Shown one piece after another: positions 35,366 through 43,178 of a DNA stretch of 64,000 nt. Position 1 is the stretch's first letter, and each line of letters starts with the position of its first letter. The stretch comes from an uncultured Faecalibacterium sp. (GTDB lineage Bacteria > Bacillota > Clostridia > Oscillospirales > Ruminococcaceae): assembly GCA_934525845.1 (NCBI GenBank), contig CAKSZS010000004.1, positions 75,224-139,223 of the forward strand. Direction: 5' to 3'. The position numbers were made by a program, and so were the translations under genes. The notes under the pieces are model-generated. The model was not told where the DNA came from and made no database searches. It saw only the letters and a program-made list of their open reading frames with translations.

Positions 35366-36733
35366 TTACAATTCCATGCCATGACTGCGTTTTTTCGGTT
35401 TGGTGCGTGTCTGCTCACGCTGGTTAATTTCTTCCTGCCGCTGATGCAGCTTTTGCAGAACAGACGGACGAGCATTTTCTTTGATTTTCTCGACAGCAGG
35501 CTTTTTGATTTCTGGCTTTATAAGGGCAGCTGTCAATTTTGCAGTAAGCCTGCTTACCGCTGCAACAATATTTTTTCGCAGCGTTGTGATTTGGTATGTG
35601 GTGTAATCCACCGTTTCCTTGCTTGCCTTTCGTCCAGGCTCTTTCAGCCAATCCAAATAAATATCGACCTGTTCTGTACTTGCATTCAAAGCATCTTTCG
35701 CAGCATTTTCTGAAACAACCGCAACTGCTTTGTCATAGGCGATAGCAGAGATTTCTTCCAGAAAATTCTCGGTATCTTCAATCTTCTGAGAAAGTTCACT
35801 CAACCGTTTTTCCTGCTTTTGAATTTTTTTATCGTTGCTCAGAAGTGTTAGGGACTGATAGGTTGTACGGCGAACCTGCTGATGATGTGCTTTCTCATTC
35901 TCTTGTTTCAAATTCTCAAGCTGGACGGTTTGCTCCTGCACAGCTTTTTCCTGTTGGGCAAGCTGCTCTTTTTGCTTTGCCATGATGTAGTCCTGCTTTT
36001 CCAGATAAGCCCGTCCGCCGTATTCCTGCACTTCGTCCAGTTCCAGACCGTGTCGTTTGGCAATCTCGAACAACATCGTGCGGCAGGCTGCATCGAACGT
36101 GATCTTGCGGTTATTGTAGCGGCCAAGAGGCTTGTCTGGCTTTGGCAATTCAAAACCAAGGGCTTCCAACGCCTTTTCCTGCTGGGGAGCGATCTCACCG
36201 TATTTGTTCTCACAGTCGAATACATGGCGTTCGTGGATGTGCGGCGTTCCCTCATCCAGATGCAAGGCCCAGTCCAGAATGTGAATGTGCTTGCCAAAAC
36301 GCTCGTGGAACTCGTCCATAAACTCTGTGGCGATTTGAAAAAGTTCTTTCGGGGAAGCGTGGCTCTCCAGCGTTCCAAGCTGATAGATGCTTTCTTCTGG
36401 ACAGGTTTTCTTGCTGGCAAGCAAATCTTCGGTGGAGCGGTTTCGCTCGGTGTGTCGGATTTTGGCGTTGCGCTCATTCTGTTTTTCGGTGAAGTTGGTG
36501 TAATGCAGTTTGTAGTAGAGCTTTTCGACTTCTTCAAAGGTGTCAGCCAGACTATCCACATCTTTGGGTTGCAGAGCAGAACGGATGCCGTTGTAGCAGT
36601 CCCAATAGATATTTTGCTGGACACGTTCCGGGTCGATATGCTCGCTGTTGGTAATTTCAAAACTGCGGTCATTGTGCTTTGGGTTATAAGTGCCGTGCTT
36701 TCCAGCGCGGCCATTGTGTCGGGTCAGTTTCAG
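35366..36733 (-). CDS. Plasmid-mobilization relaxase (Pre/Mob-like)
   Basis: A 455-residue relaxase that would nick oriT. The N-terminus reads KLTRHNGRAGKHGTYNPKHN, and the metal-binding histidines are in HIHILDWALHLDEGTPHIHERHVF. The C-terminal half is a long coiled coil (about 200-300). The frame carries this conserved N-terminus back to a CTG at 36731-36733, preceded by AAAGGAG; no ATG, GTG or TTG is available there, and a TGA lies just before. A GTG at 36559 would remove the first 58 residues, so CTG initiation is the better reading. Confidence 0.75.
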   Translation of the reverse strand: MKLTRHNGRAGKHGTYNPKHNDRSFEITNSEHIDPERVQQNIYWDCYNGIRSALQPKDVDSLADTFEEVEKLYYKLHYTNFTEKQNERNAKIRHTERNRSTEDLLASKKTCPEESIYQLGTLESHASPKELFQIATEFMDEFHERFGKHIHILDWALHLDEGTPHIHERHVFDCENKYGEIAPQQEKALEALGFELPKPDKPLGRYNNRKITFDAACRTMLFEIAKRHGLELDEVQEYGGRAYLEKQDYIMAKQKEQLAQQEKAVQEQTVQLENLKQENEKAHHQQVRRTTYQSLTLLSNDKKIQKQEKRLSELSQKIEDTENFLEEISAIAYDKAVAVVSENAAKDALNASTEQVDIYLDWLKEPGRKASKETVDYTTYQITTLRKNIVAAVSRLTAKLTAALIKPEIKKPAVEKIKENARPSVLQKLHQRQEEINQREQTRTKPKKRSHGMEL

Positions 36734-37557
36734 CGATCATCTCTCCTTTCTGGGGTCACGCAGAGAACGCCGTGCGCGGGATAGAGACAATGCGGTGCAG
36801 CGAAGCTGCAAATCTGCCGCCTGCTATGCGCCAGATAATACCCAGTAGGATATGACGCATGGCATCACATCCACTGGGCAAGGCTGCCGCCCTTGACCCG
36901 CGCAAAGAGCTGCGCTCTCTGCACTCTTGCGCCGAACAACCTGACAGAAAAGACGTTGCGAAGTCCTCTCTGCCAGATTGCCCGGTTTCTCTTCGGTGTC
37001 GGTCTGCCTGCAAGCGGTTCCTGCCCGATCTTCTCCGGCGTATGGCTTCTTCTTGGTGCGCTCTTGTCGTGGCGGCACTTCTCCGAAAAAGCATATTAGC
37101 TTGCAGCCGATCATGTTGTTGTCAAAGTACAATGTGGTTTTGTAAGAAGTCGCGGGCTTTCAAAAATACGAGTAAGACCGTTTTTGAAAGTAATCCTTAC
37201 ACCCTATACAAACTTTAAGGGGTGTTTTTAAACCGGGTCTTTTGAAAATTCAAAGAAAATTCATTTTTCCAACGTTCCCCTCTACCTATAACAATCTAAA
37301 ATGGGTGTTTGGCAACCAGTTTTTCAAATTTTGTTGAACTGACTAATTTTAGAACATAGATTTTGTTCATTTTCCACTCATAAAACTAGAGGAAAGCCGT
37401 TTCACAAAAGATTTTGAAAGCCCCTACACTAATAGGAACCCGCAGAGTTGTTTTGGAATACAGTTTTGAAAATTTCACAAATTTGGGCAAAAAGAAAAAC
37501 GGCAAAGTTCGCAATAGAACCTTACCGTTTCTGGGAATGCTGCACAGCAGCACCGTA
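36734..37557. other. Non-coding region upstream of the relaxase (candidate oriT / origin)
   Basis: About 820 bp with no convincing gene. The first 400 bp are GC-rich and the rest very AT-rich. Inverted repeats include CTTTCAAAAA...TTTTTGAAAG (about 37158-37191) and AACGGCAAAGTTC...GAACCTTACCGTT (37499-37529). Position directly upstream of the relaxase is where oriT is normally found. No nick site could be identified by eye. Confidence 0.45.
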
Positions 37558-37758
37558 TTATTTGTTTGGGCTTATTATTTCATAACTGCGTTCAGCAATG
37601 CTACACCAGTCAGAGTGAAACCGTCCGTTGCTGTCATTGTTTTTGAACAGCCGATTCTCGTCCTTGTCATACATCCCCATCTGACGGTTTTCTTCATCCT
37701 GCGAACGCATAAAATCGTCTGCATAGATAAAATCGTTGCCCGTATTATACGGCGGGTC
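37558..37758 (-). pseudogene. Internal fragment of a type III R-M methyltransferase (mod) gene
   Basis: The minus-strand frame ending at 37558 encodes IDPPYNTGNDFIYADDFMRS, followed by QDEENRQMGMYDKDENRLFKNNDSNGRFHSDWCS. This is the DPPY catalytic motif and following block of a beta-class N6-adenine methyltransferase. It stops after about 66 codons, and upstream codons beyond 37758 leave the family. The missing 5' part matches in place the truncated mod at 56214-56651, which ends right before DPPY. I read the two as halves split by an insertion. Confidence 0.75.
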
Positions 37759-37813
37759 TATAAAGACGTAATCTTTGATACAAGCCCGGTCGCCGGAAAA
37801 GGGTATAAAAATA

Positions 37814-37854
37814 GTGAAACCCGCAGGAAACAAGGCGTTTCTTGCGGGTTTCAC
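37814..37854. terminator. Long hairpin near the left end of the insert
   Basis: GTGAAACCCGCAGGAAAC and GTTTCTTGCGGGTTTCAC form an 18-bp stem with one wobble and a 5-base loop. It lies about 145 bp beyond the desulfurase stop and could be the BREX operon terminator, or an element-end structure, since no T run follows. Confidence 0.45.
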
Positions 37855-37938
37855 TGTATTTGTCGGCGTTCAATTTGCCCCGTCAGAGCACAGCCGTGGT
37901 GTGCTCGATGCTGGCATCTGAGCTCCTGCGCGGATGGC

Positions 37939-37996
37939 TCAGGAAATAATTAAAAAGTATGCCAAAATTAAATGGTTCAGGAAAAATTAAAAAGTA
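37939..37996. repeat. Pair of direct repeats after the BREX operon
   Basis: TCAGGAAATAATTAAAAAGT (37939) recurs as TCAGGAAAAATTAAAAAGTA (37977), 38 bp apart. The copies differ by one base deletion and lie immediately before the desulfurase stop codon. This may be the trace of a small insertion or slippage event. Confidence 0.6.
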
Positions 37997-37999
37997 CAA

Positions 38000-39127
38000 T
38001 TATGCGCGGAAGATTTTCATCAGAGCCTTCAATATCGCCTCAACATCTTCCTCTGTATTGGATTTTCCAAGAGAGATTCGGACTGTACCCTTAGCATAGG
38101 CGTCATCAAGTCGGATAGACTGCAAAACGTGTGAAACCTCTGTGTTTTTGCTATTACATGCAGAGCCAGTAGAAATACATATTCCTGTCAAATCCAGTCG
38201 GTGTAAGATGGCCTCTCCATCAGCTCCTGGAAACGATAGACTCAGAAGTCCCGGAAGTCTGTTTGCTCCTCCGTTCCGGACATATTTGATGTCCGTACTT
38301 TCAAGCAAACTAACAAGCTTGGATTCCAACCTCGCTACATACCTCGTATTGTCTTCAAGAGCGTCATAATTGTTTTTTAGAGCCACTGCCATCCCAACAA
38401 TACCAGCAACGTTTTCTGTCCCTGCGCGTAATCCAAATTCTTGTGCTCCACCGTCAGAATAGGGCATGACTTTAAGCCCACTTCGTATATATAGGAACCC
38501 GACACCCTTGGGGCCGTTAAATTTATGTGCAGATGCAGATAGCATATCTATGCCAAGGTCGTGAACATCTACCGGTATATGGCCAACTGCCTGAACAGCA
38601 TCAGTGTGGAAAAGAGACCCGTTTTCATGTGCTACAGCGCACAACTCCTTAATCGGCTGAACTGTTCCTATTTCATTGTTTGCAAACATCACCGAAGTAA
38701 GGTGAGTCTGACCCGTGATATATTCCTTTAGAATCTCAGCCGTGATATAACCTTCCCTTGAAGGCCACATATACGCAACGGGATACCCACTCCGTTCAAG
38801 TGCTTGGCAGGGATGTAGCACCGCATGATGTTCAAATGCGGATGTGATGGTCGCATGTTTATTCGCATTCAATAAGGCAGAACCTTTTATAGCCCAGTTG
38901 TCACTCTCGGTGCCACCCGATGTAAAGAATATTTCTTCGGGCGCTGCACCGATACAAGAGGCTATCGTTTCCCGCGCATCCTGCAATGCTTTTTTGGGCT
39001 TCCGGGCAAAAGCATAGGGCTGTGAGGCGTTCCCATATTCATTTGTAAGAAAAGGTTTCATTGCCTCGAACGCAGCAATATCCATCTGTGTTGTAGCTGC
39101 GTTATCAGCGTAAATCAATCTTCTCAT
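38000..39127 (-). CDS. Cysteine desulfurase (DndA/IscS-like) of the BREX operon
   Basis: A 375-residue PLP enzyme that takes sulfur from cysteine as a persulfide. The N-terminus IYADNAATTQMD, the GGTESDNWAIKG loop, the PLP lysine in SASAHKFNGPKGVGFLY (about residue 200) and the active-site cysteine in CISTGSACNSKNTEVSHVL (about 324) are all present. It is the last gene of the operon, nine bases after brxL. Housekeeping iscS/nifS genes sit with isc/suf partners, which are absent. The likely job is to supply sulfur to the PP-loop protein BrxP, as DndA does for DndC. Confidence 0.92.
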   Translation of the reverse strand: MRRLIYADNAATTQMDIAAFEAMKPFLTNEYGNASQPYAFARKPKKALQDARETIASCIGAAPEEIFFTSGGTESDNWAIKGSALLNANKHATITSAFEHHAVLHPCQALERSGYPVAYMWPSREGYITAEILKEYITGQTHLTSVMFANNEIGTVQPIKELCAVAHENGSLFHTDAVQAVGHIPVDVHDLGIDMLSASAHKFNGPKGVGFLYIRSGLKVMPYSDGGAQEFGLRAGTENVAGIVGMAVALKNNYDALEDNTRYVARLESKLVSLLESTDIKYVRNGGANRLPGLLSLSFPGADGEAILHRLDLTGICISTGSACNSKNTEVSHVLQSIRLDDAYAKGTVRISLGKSNTEEDVEAILKALMKIFRA

Positions 39128-39136
39128 ATTAATACC

Positions 39137-40588
39137 TTACAGATAGTTATACTGTATGTCCGGAATATCTTTTTTCCCCGGAACATTAAATTCTTTCGGG
39201 TCTATAATGCAAAGCTGTCTTTTAATAACGCCTCGCATCTCTTTTGCAGGTTCCAAACAATACTTAATGAACTCGTCAGCAGGTATGTCATCCTTGCATG
39301 TCGCATTTGGATATAGAAGCTTAACGAATGCCGTGCAAAGCCTCTTAATTGCCGTAAGGTCGCGCTTATCAGGTTTTGCCGGAACTGCCAAGCATTCATC
39401 TACTATTGTAGTGTAGGTTAAATCGTCGCGGAGAAGATGGAGTACCTCAGCAAAGTATTCTGTGTTGAGTGCCCAACCATTTGCTACAAGTCCCTGATGC
39501 ATTCTGGGAATCATCCAGCCGGGGATAAAGCCATGGAACCGGTCAAGTGAGGCAGATTCACTAAAGACGCTACTTACCTCTTCCATCATGTTTTCATTAA
39601 CATTGAACCGGCTGGCGTTGATGTTACCAAGTACAATTACCCCAGCATCGGCAACGACCTGAGCATCAAACCCTTGAACCTCACCGAATTCCATATAATC
39701 TTTCAGTGCCGTCTGAATCTGGCTAGGCTTATCAAAGGTCATGGATTGTATTTCATCAAAACCGACAAAATCAAAACGAGTCAGTAAGCCACCATTTTTT
39801 TTCTGGTTATCATAAATAAGAGAAGCTCTTGAAACTGTTCCGCCAGAAATTAGCCAGCCACGCTTACTGATTTTTTGATAAACATAGCTTTTTCCCGTGC
39901 CTTTCGGAGCGAGTTCCATCAAGTTTAGACGCTTCTCAACAAAAGGAAGAAGTCGGCGAAGAACATACAGTTTTTGCTGTTCTGAATCGTATCCAGCGGG
40001 ATTATAGTCAGCAGCGGAGATTAACACATCAATCCATTCTTCGATAGAAAAAGCTCGTCTGGCCTCTTTATAAAATTCTAGATCTACAGTGTAAGGACAA
40101 AATGGACTGTACTCGATGAGTTTAATTACACCTTTTCCTTGACGAGAGGAGTAATCTTTGCCCCAAATCAGCTCAACAATACCCCAGTTTTCACTTTCTT
40201 TGAGGAGTGTTTCCTTCCACCGAGAGACAACATCATTTGCTACTTCCCCGGATGCGCCGGAACGTGAACCGCCAAAATCAGGAAGCTCAAACAAGGTCTT
40301 TCCGGTCTTAATATCGACATTTACACGGATTCTAGCCAGAAAGCGGACGGTTTCTCCGTTCACCATCTCAAATTTAAATTGCTCAAAATCCTCGCGGCTC
40401 GGAATATACTGGCGGATATATCTCAGTACGCTGTCATAGTCAATGATTCCGTCGTCATCCGAAAACTTCATTACTAGCCAGTCACGCATATATGAAGGCA
40501 GGCTTAAATTGGAAAAGAACTCTGTCCTTTCTGGATTTTTCAGCACCACCATGTCGGAAAAAACATCGCGTACTTTATCTTCCAGCAT
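39137..40588 (-). CDS. brxL: BREX protein BrxL (Lon-like AAA+ protein)
   Basis: A 483-residue BrxL homologue. BrxL proteins form AAA+ rings on DNA and are needed for BREX immunity in several types. The ATP-binding loop is LMELAPKGTGKSYVYQKIS and Walker B is FDFVGFDEIQ; the C-terminal region has the RFHGFIPGWMIPRM block common to BrxL. The ATG at 40588 is chosen because GGAGGAGG lies just upstream; an earlier ATG at 40624 does not have a site. It follows the small Cys-rich gene. Confidence 0.88.
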   Translation of the reverse strand: MLEDKVRDVFSDMVVLKNPERTEFFSNLSLPSYMRDWLVMKFSDDDGIIDYDSVLRYIRQYIPSREDFEQFKFEMVNGETVRFLARIRVNVDIKTGKTLFELPDFGGSRSGASGEVANDVVSRWKETLLKESENWGIVELIWGKDYSSRQGKGVIKLIEYSPFCPYTVDLEFYKEARRAFSIEEWIDVLISAADYNPAGYDSEQQKLYVLRRLLPFVEKRLNLMELAPKGTGKSYVYQKISKRGWLISGGTVSRASLIYDNQKKNGGLLTRFDFVGFDEIQSMTFDKPSQIQTALKDYMEFGEVQGFDAQVVADAGVIVLGNINASRFNVNENMMEEVSSVFSESASLDRFHGFIPGWMIPRMHQGLVANGWALNTEYFAEVLHLLRDDLTYTTIVDECLAVPAKPDKRDLTAIKRLCTAFVKLLYPNATCKDDIPADEFIKYCLEPAKEMRGVIKRQLCIIDPKEFNVPGKKDIPDIQYNYL

Positions 40589-40605
40589 ATTGGTTCCTCC
40601 TCCCA

Positions 40606-40806
40606 TCATAGGAATAGTGTACATCCCTGTTCCTTAAATTCTTGGATTTTTATTTCGAGGTCATTTTTTGTACACTCCAAGTATTCTGCCAAGCAGTCTA
40701 TGCAGTAATAATCTTCTGTGTCCGTACCAAGCAGTTTTTTACACAAAGCGACCTCATCTTTTTTTAGTGCTTTTTCGCACTCACAGCATTCTATTTTTCT
40801 TCTCAT
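40606..40806 (-). CDS. 66-residue Cys-rich protein within the BREX operon
   Basis: MRRKIECCECEKALKKDE... with two cysteine pairs (CCEC near 7-10 and YCIDC near 34-38) spaced like a small zinc ribbon. Its start overlaps the pglZ stop by four bases and brxL follows 17 bases after its stop, so it is cotranscribed and translationally coupled. It is not one of the named BREX components I know. It could be a metal-binding adaptor. Confidence 0.75.
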   Translation of the reverse strand: MRRKIECCECEKALKKDEVALCKKLLGTDTEDYYCIDCLAEYLECTKNDLEIKIQEFKEQGCTLFL

Positions 40807-43166
40807 AGGCCCATCCCACCAAACGGGTCATCGTTTTTACTGATGCCTCGAGTCTTAACCTTAAGAGTTACATTGGGAAGAAGCCGCCCGTTAGCTATTA
40901 CCGAGAGGGTAATGTCATCAGTTGTAACACCGTCCAAAATGACAAGCCATGAACCATCCGCATTCATCGTACAGGTGGCTTCCTTGTTATCACAAGAAAC
41001 TTCCAGCGTTGATATAGGGCGGCTGAATTGCAGAGCTTTTTCTACATGCCCGTTTTTCTTTGTAACAAACAGGCCGCCTTTGGGCTTGCATGTTACAGGA
41101 GGAAGAGGCTGCTTCCTCTTGATTACTATAACAGACACGAGCCTTTCTTCCGCTGTATTTCCTCCGTGGATTTCCCCAACAACATCATGTTCATCCGTGT
41201 TTCCACCAGCGGCATTGCCCCTCACCGAGAAGTGCTGGTAGTTATTCATAACTAGATAGCGCTTGCCATTTGAGGTAGCTACGACCGTATTTGGCAAAGC
41301 AATGACATCTCCAGCATTATCATCGAGCACACAAAATCTTCCAAAGCTACGAACCGTTGACTTTTTGGGAGCAGAAATTGGGACGACATTTTCCTGATGA
41401 AACGCAAGTGCCGCAAAACGGCTGCTTCCGTGGTCACCAGTCACAACTACATACTCGTGGTTCTCCAAGAGCTCCTCAACCTTCTTAGCCGCATCAGAAA
41501 ACACGGAAAGCTGATGGACAATGCAGGAATAGTAGCTTTTGTCATCTGGCATTCCCTTATGCGAGAAGGAATCTAGCCTATCCCACTTAATGGTCATGGG
41601 GTCGTGTTCGTCCCATTGATGATTATATTCTGTCTCTGTGGGTAGGAGTGCAGTGACTAGTTTTACGGATTCCGGAACAATGCCCCGAACTTTTAGCTCG
41701 TATAGAAACAAGGGCGTATATTCACTTCCAAATCCGTCAATCCAAAATGACACGCAGCCTTTCCCCTGCAGCTTATGCATGAGCTTGTACCGAGCATCAA
41801 ACCGGTCAAAAGTCATTTGGACTGGATAGTCGCCCGGATATCGATTGATGATTTTGTTCTTACGATACCATGCCATATACTCATCTATGACATCATCACA
41901 GCCCGTTTCATCCTTCATGTACGATGCCAAAGATGGATAATCACGTTCTAACAAGGTAGTAGCTATCGCGCTCGGTTCAGCACCACCACGAAGCATATTA
42001 CTGATAACCTTGACAGCATATGTCTTTTCTTCGTGAGTCTGATAAGTAAGGAGTTTCAGTTTTGTCTCGTCCAACGGTAGCTTATCCATGAGCGCAAAAT
42101 ACGAGTCATCAAAGGTATGAAAAGACAAAGCTCGAACAGCAGCCATCCGCTCCTCAATCCATCGGTCGCTCCTGTTTGAAATGAGCAAAATCTCATCCCG
42201 AATCTTCTCCGGAATTTCAGAAGCACATGATGCCTTTTTGCAAGCATAACTATAGTACTCATCGGTCGGATATACCCTATACCAGAGCCAAACAAGATTC
42301 TTCTGAAAATCGTTCAGAGTTTCCCATCTTGCCGCAGCAGAAACAAAGTCAAACTCATTGACATTCAATGCATCGAGTACGACTTTATCAAACGATGCCG
42401 TCTTTGCCGCATAATGTGAGGTACAATTAACAACGCGGCTCCAGAAGTCATTGCTTTGCCAATTTTCAATTAGTAGATTGCCGTCCACCAAAATGTCCGC
42501 AAGATATCTGAATGGACTATCAATGGGCTTAATATTAACTGTGCCATAGGCTGTTTCGACGTTCCCGTATTGCATGGTCACGACTGAGCAGGGCACATTT
42601 CTTCTAAGAATTATCTGCCAGTCCCGGAACCATGAGGTCAAATTATCTGCATCTGGGTTAATGGCTTCCTTAAATTGGGGGGAATATACAGATACGGTAT
42701 AGCTTTCAACTGATGGCGCAGAATCGAGCGTCCAGACATAATCTTCTTGGCGCTCATCAATTGCTCCGATAATCCGGTCAAAGATATCTCTACAATTGAA
42801 AACGGGAATGATAACTCTGGTCTTGGATGCTTCCGGTTGCTGCGTTTCCCAAAATGCTCTGAACTGGCGACGGTCAGGATTTAATTCACGTTTCGTGCAC
42901 AAACGTAGGTATTCACCAACAGAGAGTAGCAAAACCTGCTGCCCCTCGCATTCCTTCAACTTGTTCTTAATCTGGTCAAATTGAGCGACAGTATCTGGCG
43001 CACGGCAAAAATCGGCCACATTTATCGTGACATCGCAGATACCCTTCAGCTGATGCTCAAGCGCAGAATAGTCGTCAAGATTCTCGACGAAAATAATCCG
43101 TGCAGGGTACCGGGAACCGAAGCCACGTTCCTGGCTGAGCTTTTCCTTGATTTCAGCAATTGTCAC
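40803..43166 (-). CDS. pglZ: BREX phosphatase-superfamily protein PglZ (type 4)
   Basis: A 787-residue PglZ-domain protein of the alkaline-phosphatase superfamily, a core BREX component. The metal-site blocks are GKGCVSFWIDGFGSEYTPLF (about 475-495), KGMPDDKSYYSCIVHQL and VVVTGDHGSSRFAALAF (about 575-590). An N-terminal helical part and a C-terminal beta-rich domain (from about 690) flank it. The start is GTG at 43166 with AGGAGG upstream. It lies 12 bases after the large ATPase gene. Confidence 0.9.
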   Translation of the reverse strand: MTIAEIKEKLSQERGFGSRYPARIIFVENLDDYSALEHQLKGICDVTINVADFCRAPDTVAQFDQIKNKLKECEGQQVLLLSVGEYLRLCTKRELNPDRRQFRAFWETQQPEASKTRVIIPVFNCRDIFDRIIGAIDERQEDYVWTLDSAPSVESYTVSVYSPQFKEAINPDADNLTSWFRDWQIILRRNVPCSVVTMQYGNVETAYGTVNIKPIDSPFRYLADILVDGNLLIENWQSNDFWSRVVNCTSHYAAKTASFDKVVLDALNVNEFDFVSAAARWETLNDFQKNLVWLWYRVYPTDEYYSYACKKASCASEIPEKIRDEILLISNRSDRWIEERMAAVRALSFHTFDDSYFALMDKLPLDETKLKLLTYQTHEEKTYAVKVISNMLRGGAEPSAIATTLLERDYPSLASYMKDETGCDDVIDEYMAWYRKNKIINRYPGDYPVQMTFDRFDARYKLMHKLQGKGCVSFWIDGFGSEYTPLFLYELKVRGIVPESVKLVTALLPTETEYNHQWDEHDPMTIKWDRLDSFSHKGMPDDKSYYSCIVHQLSVFSDAAKKVEELLENHEYVVVTGDHGSSRFAALAFHQENVVPISAPKKSTVRSFGRFCVLDDNAGDVIALPNTVVATSNGKRYLVMNNYQHFSVRGNAAGGNTDEHDVVGEIHGGNTAEERLVSVIVIKRKQPLPPVTCKPKGGLFVTKKNGHVEKALQFSRPISTLEVSCDNKEATCTMNADGSWLVILDGVTTDDITLSVIANGRLLPNVTLKVKTRGISKNDDPFGGMGL

Positions 43167-43178
43167 GATTTAGCCTCC

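Noticed and set aside
35908..36714. 268-codon frame overlapping the relaxase in another frame
   Set aside because: Ser/Thr/Arg-rich shadow; the relaxase frame carries the conserved HxH metal motif and N-terminus.
36824..37132. 102-codon minus-strand frame upstream of the relaxase
   Set aside because: Composition and lack of a ribosome-binding site argue against coding; the region is better read as non-coding, possibly oriT.
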